64,000 nt of DNA, from NCBI GenBank assembly GCA_963989245.1, contig OZ022358.1:5366665-5430664 (forward strand). Direction: 5' to 3'. The position numbers were made by a program, and so were the translations under genes. Numbering within the stretch: position 1 is the stretch's first letter; each line of letters begins with the position of its first letter. Below are positions 59,692-64,000 of the stretch, one piece after another. The notes under the pieces were generated by a model that did no database searches, had not been told where the DNA came from, and saw only the letters and a program-made list of their open reading frames with translations. This DNA comes from Nansenia antarctica (Eukaryota > Chordata > Actinopteri > Argentiniformes > Microstomatidae).

Positions 59692-59969
59692 GACATGCTC
59701 TCTGTTTCTCTCCATCCATGTACACTTGGCCTGCCCACTCCCACCCCTACTCCCTTCCCAACTTCGTCCTCGTGCGGTTCCCTGCGTCATGTCTTACCTG
59801 GCGGGTAGCGCTCGATGACCGGCTGGTTGTCCACCTGGAGAGTGGCGTTACCGCCACTGCGTGTGAAGCGCACAACATGGTACTTGCCGTCGTTTACTAT
59901 GACAGCCGGCTCGTCGATAGTGATGTCGTCCGTCCCCACGTTAAAGATCACACCGATCTTTCCTTGTTC
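45584..59969 (-). CDS. nrxn2: Neurexin 2, 3' portion (5' partial)
   Basis: Presynaptic adhesion receptor that binds neuroligins, LRRTMs and cerebellins through its last LNS (laminin G) domain. Exons, in transcript order: 59969-59798, optional 57263-57174, 55388-55060, 50249-50171, 46392-45584. Without the optional exon they give 1389 nt, 462 residues plus stop; with it, 492 residues. All phases close. Visible parts are LNS6, a Ser/Thr-rich stalk, the Cys loop, a Pro-rich juxtamembrane region, one transmembrane helix and a cytoplasmic tail ending KDKEYYV, a PDZ ligand. NRXN2 rather than NRXN1 or NRXN3 is indicated by [28 protein letters not shown] and the Pro-rich stalk, and by linkage to pcnx3. 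The rest lies beyond 64000. Confidence 0.95.
47693..49173. mobile_element. hAT-like element with GGGCTGGGCGAT ends
   Basis: Left end TGGGGCTGGGCGATATGGCC at 47701; right end GTGCCCAGCCCTA to 49165. The flanks GTCTAATC and GTCTGACG agree at 6 of 8 positions, a decayed 8-bp duplication. It contains a (CT)n tract. No transposase frame found. Confidence 0.65.
48445..48527. repeat. (CT)n microsatellite
   Basis: About 41 CT dinucleotides inside the hAT-like element. Confidence 0.95.
49166..49880. repeat. Direct duplication of hAT right end plus ~195-bp flank
   Basis: 49166-49358 and 49679-49880 are similar throughout (shared GGGTAGTA, CTAACCCC, CACACCCATACTCG, GTTCTAATATAGACA, GAGGCCATTAGTGTCTTCT). 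A second element end (CTGCCCTA, to 49678) precedes the right copy. Confidence 0.8.
50171..50249 (-). CDS. nrxn2: nrxn2 small stalk exon
   Basis: 79 nt. It codes NSDDLLVASAECPSDDEDLE then ECEPGT; the two cysteines form the conserved neurexin Cys loop near the membrane. Joins in frame to GELVLP of the last exon. Confidence 0.95.
50283..50523. mobile_element. Complete MITE (parent family of 6108-6300)
   Basis: Inverted ends AGAATTATAAGGTTCTATCTCCG and CGGAGATAGAACCTTAGAATTCT. The inside matches 6108-6300 and 7840-8032 in reverse. Confidence 0.85.
51196..51358 (+). mobile_element. LINE-like 3' tail ending in (CAAT)n
   Basis: Third copy of the tail at 6783-6950, here with upstream sequence from about 50900 that may belong to the same element (ACAGGAGGCTGCAATCC). 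Confidence 0.7.
51490..51570 (+). mobile_element. Retroelement tail with (ATT)n
   Basis: AACGTTTGCAGGAAAAGTGC then TATACAAATAAAGGTT and ATT repeats; matches 20930-21005. Confidence 0.65.
52334..52560 (+). mobile_element. SINE (family B)
   Basis: B-box-like GTGGTTCGATCCCCGG, core CAAGCAAGACACTGAACCCC, tail TTTGGATAAAGGCGCTATAT. Plus-strand member of the family at 32080-32320 and 54690-54945. Confidence 0.8.
53370..53715 (-). mobile_element. Retroelement tail (family A), diverged, minus
   Basis: TTTAGCAGAGGGCCTTTCTC and CATCTATCCACCAGTCACCA, then AGATGTAGCCTGAGGAAATG. Same order of blocks as 735-1060. Confidence 0.65.
54690..54945 (-). mobile_element. SINE (family B), minus orientation
   Basis: TATATAGCGCCTTTATCCAA, ACCAATGGCGGCAAGCTACC, CTTGCCCGAGGACAC, CTCGAACCGCCGATC. 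It lies about 110 bp from nrxn2 exon 55060-55388. Confidence 0.8.
55060..55388 (-). CDS. nrxn2: nrxn2 LNS6 second half and stalk start
   Basis: 329 nt. It codes [40 protein letters not shown] and then the Thr-rich stalk [20 protein letters not shown]. Ends in phase 0 at ISQ. Confidence 0.95.
57174..57263 (-). CDS. nrxn2: nrxn2 alternative splice-site-4 exon
   Basis: 90 nt (30 residues), same phase on both sides, so it can be skipped in frame. It codes GNFDNERLAIARQRIPYRLG then RVVDEWLLDKG, the classic SS4 insert. In mammals its inclusion shifts partner choice (neuroligin/LRRTM versus cerebellin) and is set by STAR-family RNA-binding proteins. AT-rich flanks contain TTAATTAATTAATGG-type sequence on + (TAA-rich on -), in line with such control. 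Too short for simple frame scans. Confidence 0.95.
57825..57990 (-). mobile_element. SINE/V-SINE-like remnant, minus orientation
   Basis: TTAGCAGACGCTTTTAATCC, then AAGTGCCTTACTCAAGGGTA, the reversed form of the fish SINE core. The tRNA-like head is degraded. Confidence 0.6.
59798..59969 (-). CDS. nrxn2: nrxn2 LNS6 exon before splice site 4
   Basis: 172 nt, phase 0 to 1. It codes EQGKIGVIFNVGTDDITIDE, VNDGKYHVVRFTRSGGNATL and QVDNQPVIERYPPG. It forms the LNS6 core that, with calcium, binds neuroligins. The next exon upstream is not in the window. Confidence 0.95.
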
Positions 59970-60950
59970 CTGGAGGTGACGGAGAGAGAGAGAGAGAGAA
60001 GGCAAGAGGGTGTTAGAGTGAACGAGAAAAGTGAGAAGTGGAGGAGCCATTTCAGGAATATTGACAAAAACACCAGATGTTAGAACCAAAATAAGTTGAG
60101 GAAGAAATAGATCTTTGCTCATGTTTTTGTTAGCGCTTCAGAGATGCACACGTGAAGCTCCCTGGCTGAGTGGTTATCCTCTGTGACAGTATGTTGACTG
60201 GAGTACATCTCTATCTTACGAATTCAGCAGCCGGCCTTCCCCAGCAAGCAACTCAGCCTCCCTGATGTAGATCACTGTTGACAGAATCCTGCTGTTTCTG
60301 TTTTGGCTGACCGATCCCTCTGTCTGCATCCCCTTCTCTCATAGTGACCTTCGTCAAAGGTCAAAGCCACTTACCATGTCTACCTCTGGGTGGTGCTGGT
60401 CTGGTAGGAACCAGACAAGTGCGTACCTGTGTGCGTGCATGTGTGCATGTGTGTGTTTGTGTTCTCTATACGTGTACCTGGCACATATGCAGTCTCCGTA
60501 GTGGCACTACAAGGTCAGAGTACTAATGGGGGAGCGAGAGGCACTCTGGCTTTTGCGGAGTGCAGAAGACTAGCCTCCCTGAGGACTGGATCGGCTGTCC
60601 TACACCTCAGCCTTTATCCAACCACAGTCGAGGGTGAAACCCAAGCTCACCACTCACATCAAGGTCCACATTCTAAATGTTTCATCTGTCTTAAATGATC
60701 TACTTTTAAACAAATGGGACTAAGAGTTTCGGAGATGTCAGATGGCACTGTCAGGGATTCTGTAAGTCAAACCAGTCAAGTGTGTGTGCCTGCTCCGGTT
60801 ATCCAGAAAGCAAGAATGATTATTTTTTTTTATTACAGGAAATATATTCCAAATCTATTCAACCTATTTTCTATTATAGTCCCTCCAGACATAACTAAAC
60901 TTGAAATAACATTCAACTTCATTACTATGCAATTTCAAAAAGAGTTACCA
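59970..60950 (-). other. nrxn2 intron, no gene seen
   Basis: No exon with neurexin homology was found. Intron continues to the window end. Confidence 0.5.
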
Positions 60951-61299
60951 AAATACTATATCACACTACACCTGTACACCTTCTCAGTCATGCACTTATC
61001 TAATCAGCCAATCGTGTGGCAGCAGCGCAATGCATACAATCCTGCGGCTTGTGGTAATGTTCACGTCAACCATCAGAATGGGGAAAATCTGTCTCTCTCA
61101 GTGATCTGAGTGATTTTGACCGTGGCATGATTGTTGGTGCCAGACGGGCTGGTTTGAGTATTTCTAAAACTGCTGATCTCCTGGGATTTTCACGCACAAC
61201 AGTCTCCAGAGTTTACTCAGAATGGTACAATAAAGAAACAACGTCCAGTGAGCGGCAGTCCTGCGGACGGAAACGCCTTGTTGATGAGAGAGATCAACC

Positions 61300-61365
61300 G
61301 ACTGGTTCGTCTAGACTGGTTCGTCCAGACTGGTTCGTCCAGACTGGTTCGTCCAGACTGGTTGG
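61300..61365. repeat. 14-bp tandem repeat inside the Tc1 transposase
   Basis: GACTGGTTCGTCCA repeated about four times. Length 14 alters the frame relative to a normal transposase. Confidence 0.85.
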
Positions 61366-61420
61366 AACTGACAGAAAGGCTACGGTAGCTGTACAATTGT
61401 AGTGAGAAGAAAAGCATCTC

Positions 61421-61655
61421 AGAAATGCACAACGCGGGGCGCTTAGGTGGCGTAGCGGGTTAAGCGCTGACCATGTAACCGCAGGGTCCCCGGTTCGATT
61501 CCGGCCGGGGACATATCCTGCATGTCATCCCTCCTCTCTCTCTCACCCATCCTTCCTGTCTAAATCTTCACTGTATCTGTCAAATAAAATGAAAAAATAT
61601 GAGTGGGACTGCCCCACTCAGAAAAAAAAAGAAAAAAAAAAGAAATGCACAACGC
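61421..61655 (+). mobile_element. tRNA-derived SINE (family C) with 15-bp target duplication
   Basis: SINE at 61436-61640: head GCTTAGGTGGCGTAGCGGGT, CCCGGTTCGATTCCGGCCGG, end GACTGCCCCACTCAG and A-rich tail. It is flanked by AGAAATGCACAACGC at 61421-61435 and 61641-61655, a clean target-site duplication. Confidence 0.92.
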
Positions 61656-62699
61656 ATTGAACCTTGAGGCAGACGGGCTCCAACAGCAGAAGGCCATGTC
61701 GGGTTCCACTTCTGTCAGCCAAGAACAGAAAGCTGAGGCTGCAGTGGGCACAGGCTCACCAAAACTGGACCGTTAAAAGACTGGAATGTGGTGTGGTCTG
61801 ATGAATCTCCATTTCTGCTGAGGCACACAGATGGTAGGGTCAGAATTTGGTGCCAACAGCATGCATCCATGGACCCAACCTGCCTTGTGTCAACAGTCCA
61901 AGCTGGTGGAGGCGGTGTAATGGTGTGGGGAATGTTTTCTTGGCACACTTTGGGCCTGTTACTACCAATCCATCATCCCTTGAATGCCACAGCCTATTTG
62001 AGTAGGTGCATCATGGCCACAATGTACCCATCTTCTAATAGCTACTTCCAGCATGATAATGCACCATGTCACAAAGTCTTCCCAAACAAAGTCGTTTCAT
62101 GAACATGACAATGAGTTCAGTGTTCTTCCACTGGATCTGAATCCAATAGAACACCTTTGGGATGTGGTACAACTGGGGGATTCACAGCTTGTAAGTGCAC
62201 CTGAAAAAATCTGCAGGAATTGCGTGATGCAATCATGTCATCATGGACCAGAATCTCACAGGAATGTTTCCAATATCTTGAGGAATCAATGCCACAAAGA
62301 ATTGAGGCTGTGTTGAGAGACAAGGGAGGCCCTACCCGGTATTAGTATAGTGTTCTTAATAAAGTGTTCAGTGAGTGCATATTGTTACAAGAGTAGTTAC
62401 AGCATTATACACAGATAACAAGGGCAACTTGTAAAGCTATAAAGTCTTGCCGCATTGTCAAGAGGAGAATTTGGCTGATAGCTGCCATCTTGGGAGTTCA
62501 TTTACATGTAGTCGGAGATGAGAAGATCAGAGGGAGTCTCTTGTTGATCCATCAATATGGCTACTTCAAAGGGCAAACTGCCAGAAGGTGTCTGTCACCA
62601 GGGACAAGTCAGTCATATGCTAAATCAGGGCACATCTCCAAGAGCATCATAGCTACCATTAAATTACATTGTCATATACTGTAGTGTAATATAACATCC

Positions 62700-62738
62700 A
62701 TATACTGTGTTGTAAACATGATATACATATATATATAC

Positions 62739-62779
<41 letters not shown>

Positions 62780-62790
62780 GTATATATATA
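62700..62790. repeat. (TA)n microsatellite
   Basis: TATATA run with an interrupted centre. Confidence 0.9.
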
Positions 62791-63517
62791 AAGAGAAAAT
62801 AGAAAAACCTGATATATATATTTTTCATTAAAACTGTATGTCCATTTCACAGCCAATAGCTGACCAAGCCTATAAAGCACCTAATCGGAGCTCTTAACGA
62901 CTACATCTTTGGTTGACCCCCCCGACAGTCACCACCACTACTACCAGTAGGACCCCTGGTCAAATATTCATCCTGTGGCAATGTGTGGAGCAGCCATCTC
63001 CTATATTTCCCTTGCGATTGCATTTCAGACTGCGGTCAAGCATAAACTCCTTCACCCATCATCCCTCACAGGAAGCGCTGTGATTTCTTTTCAACCGTTG
63101 CTCAGGTTAATGAGCTGCAAAGAAGAAGAAAAAAGGAGATGAACTTGAGACCAGCACTCGTCTTGTAAGAGCAGCCCCATCCTGTGCTCTATACATTTCT
63201 CAACCTGAAAGATCTCAGCGTTCCAATACTTAGGTGTGATGTTCACTGACCCCATCACTTCTCACAGATAGCTAGGATGACATTTCCCTCTGGTACAGCA
63301 CGGATCTGGAGGGTGGGTGGGGGTGGGAGGGAGGGGGGAGTACAGGACAGGACACACGGGGGAGTGCAGGGCATCTTGGCTGTTAGGAAAGGTGCGTGTG
63401 AGAACATGTACTTCCTGAGACGTTTCTGCCCTGCGTTTCACCCCTACAGCGCCTCGAAATAGATAAGGTGCAGCAGTAAAAGGAATTCCTTGCTCTGTCT
63501 GTGTATCTCCTAGTCAT

Positions 63518-63553
63518 AGGGTCAGGGTCAGGGTCAGGGTCAGGGTCAGGGTC
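63518..63553. repeat. (GGGTCA)n hexanucleotide repeat
   Basis: About six units of AGGGTC/GGGTCA in tandem in the nrxn2 intron. Not the vertebrate telomere repeat. Confidence 0.85.
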
Positions 63554-64000
63554 TCAGGTGCTCAGTGTGAGCTCCCACTTACAACCATGTCCCTCTTCTC
63601 TAACGTGCCATGCTGTTTTTAATACCCGGGGTGTCCCACCTGCTTACACTAAACTTTCTTTCTGAACACAGACAGTAGTTAAGTCAATGCAAATGCGCAA
63701 CTCCTTTAAGCATCTGTTACGTGTCACCTACTGTAGACTGGGGACCGCCGCTAATAATAAAAGCAACGAAAATCAGATGGAGCTGTCAAAAATAACCACC
63801 CAAGGAGAGCTCTATATAATGTTCCGCTGAGCAGAAAAGCGAGCTGAGTGACAGACAGCGTCTCACAGTAGAAACCGTTCTCTCTCTCGCCCACACCTCC
63901 GTCTCCCCGACACTCACACTGCCACTCAGCCACTGAATCTACTGAATGCTGCTGAACCAGGGGAAGACTGTGTGGGTCAATCAAATGAGCATTCCTTTTA

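Larger units (their letters stand above)
55389..59797 (-). other. nrxn2 introns flanking the splice-site-4 exon
   Basis: No further coding exon found on reading both sides of 57174-57263. A SINE remnant lies at 57825-57990. The rest is unannotated AT-rich sequence. Confidence 0.6.
60960..62380 (+). mobile_element. Tc1/mariner element, degenerate, with nested SINE
   Basis: Transposase relics: MIVGARRAGLSISKTADLLG and FSRTTVSRVYSEWY (helix-turn-helix). After the SINE come VVWSDESPFLLRHTDGRVRI and GGGGVMVWGMFSWHTLG with FQHDNAPCHK (DDE region). It is broken by frameshifts, by a short tandem expansion at 61300-61360 and by the SINE at 61436. The right end AGTGTTCTTAATAAAGTGTT is clear; the left end is decayed. 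Confidence 0.88.

Noticed and set aside
63518..63553. Interstitial telomere repeat
   Set aside because: The unit is GGGTCA, not TTAGGG.
59970..64000. Further neurexin exon or beta-neurexin promoter
   Set aside because: I searched for the preceding LNS6 exon and the beta-specific start and saw neither; the intron appears to run past the window.

Overview
The window is vertebrate nuclear DNA, almost certainly from a teleost fish. Genes are split into many short GT-AG exons. The spaces between are full of fish-type elements: hAT and Tc1/mariner transposons, MITEs, tRNA-derived SINEs, LINE tails ending in short tandem repeats, long GA/CT/GT microsatellites and minisatellites. I cannot name the species. 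I see no operons, phage, CRISPR arrays or true RNA genes.

Layout, left to right: (1) the last three coding exons of an equilibrative nucleoside transporter, best read as slc29a2, + strand, 72-1406, with its start outside the window. (2) A complete FAM161-family gene, - strand, 2293-5994. (3) A complete VSIG1/VSIG2-like immunoglobulin-superfamily gene, + strand, 8369-11457. (4) A complete 35-exon pecanex gene, pcnx3, - strand, 15791-39089, 2308 codons plus stop. (5) The 3' part of a neurexin, nrxn2, - strand, 45584-59969, including the alternative splice-site-4 exon, the transmembrane segment and the PDZ-binding C terminus. Its 5' part lies beyond 64000. All splice phases in the exon models close without a frame break; this is the main internal check.

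In human, SLC29A2, PCNX3 and NRXN2 all lie on 11q13, so this is a conserved linkage block. The FAM161-like and VSIG-like genes are head-to-head about 0.6 kb apart. That whole divergent promoter, with the first exon(s) of both genes, is present twice in tandem (5535-7266 and 7267-9024). The copies look the same apart from microsatellite length. This is either a very recent duplication or an assembly artefact.

The genes do not form one pathway. They cover nucleoside transport, a ciliary or microtubule-type protein (by family), cell adhesion, a large multipass membrane protein and a presynaptic adhesion receptor. The most unusual features are the duplicated promoter; a lone intact SLC22-type exon inside a pcnx3 intron between two copies of one retroelement tail; a hAT element nested in another hAT within a minisatellite; two pcnx3 intronic minisatellites that multiply splice-like sites; a SINE inside a Tc1 transposase with a clean target duplication; and a 186-bp hairpin element with a perfect 8-bp target duplication. 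I found nothing I would call a new biological system.
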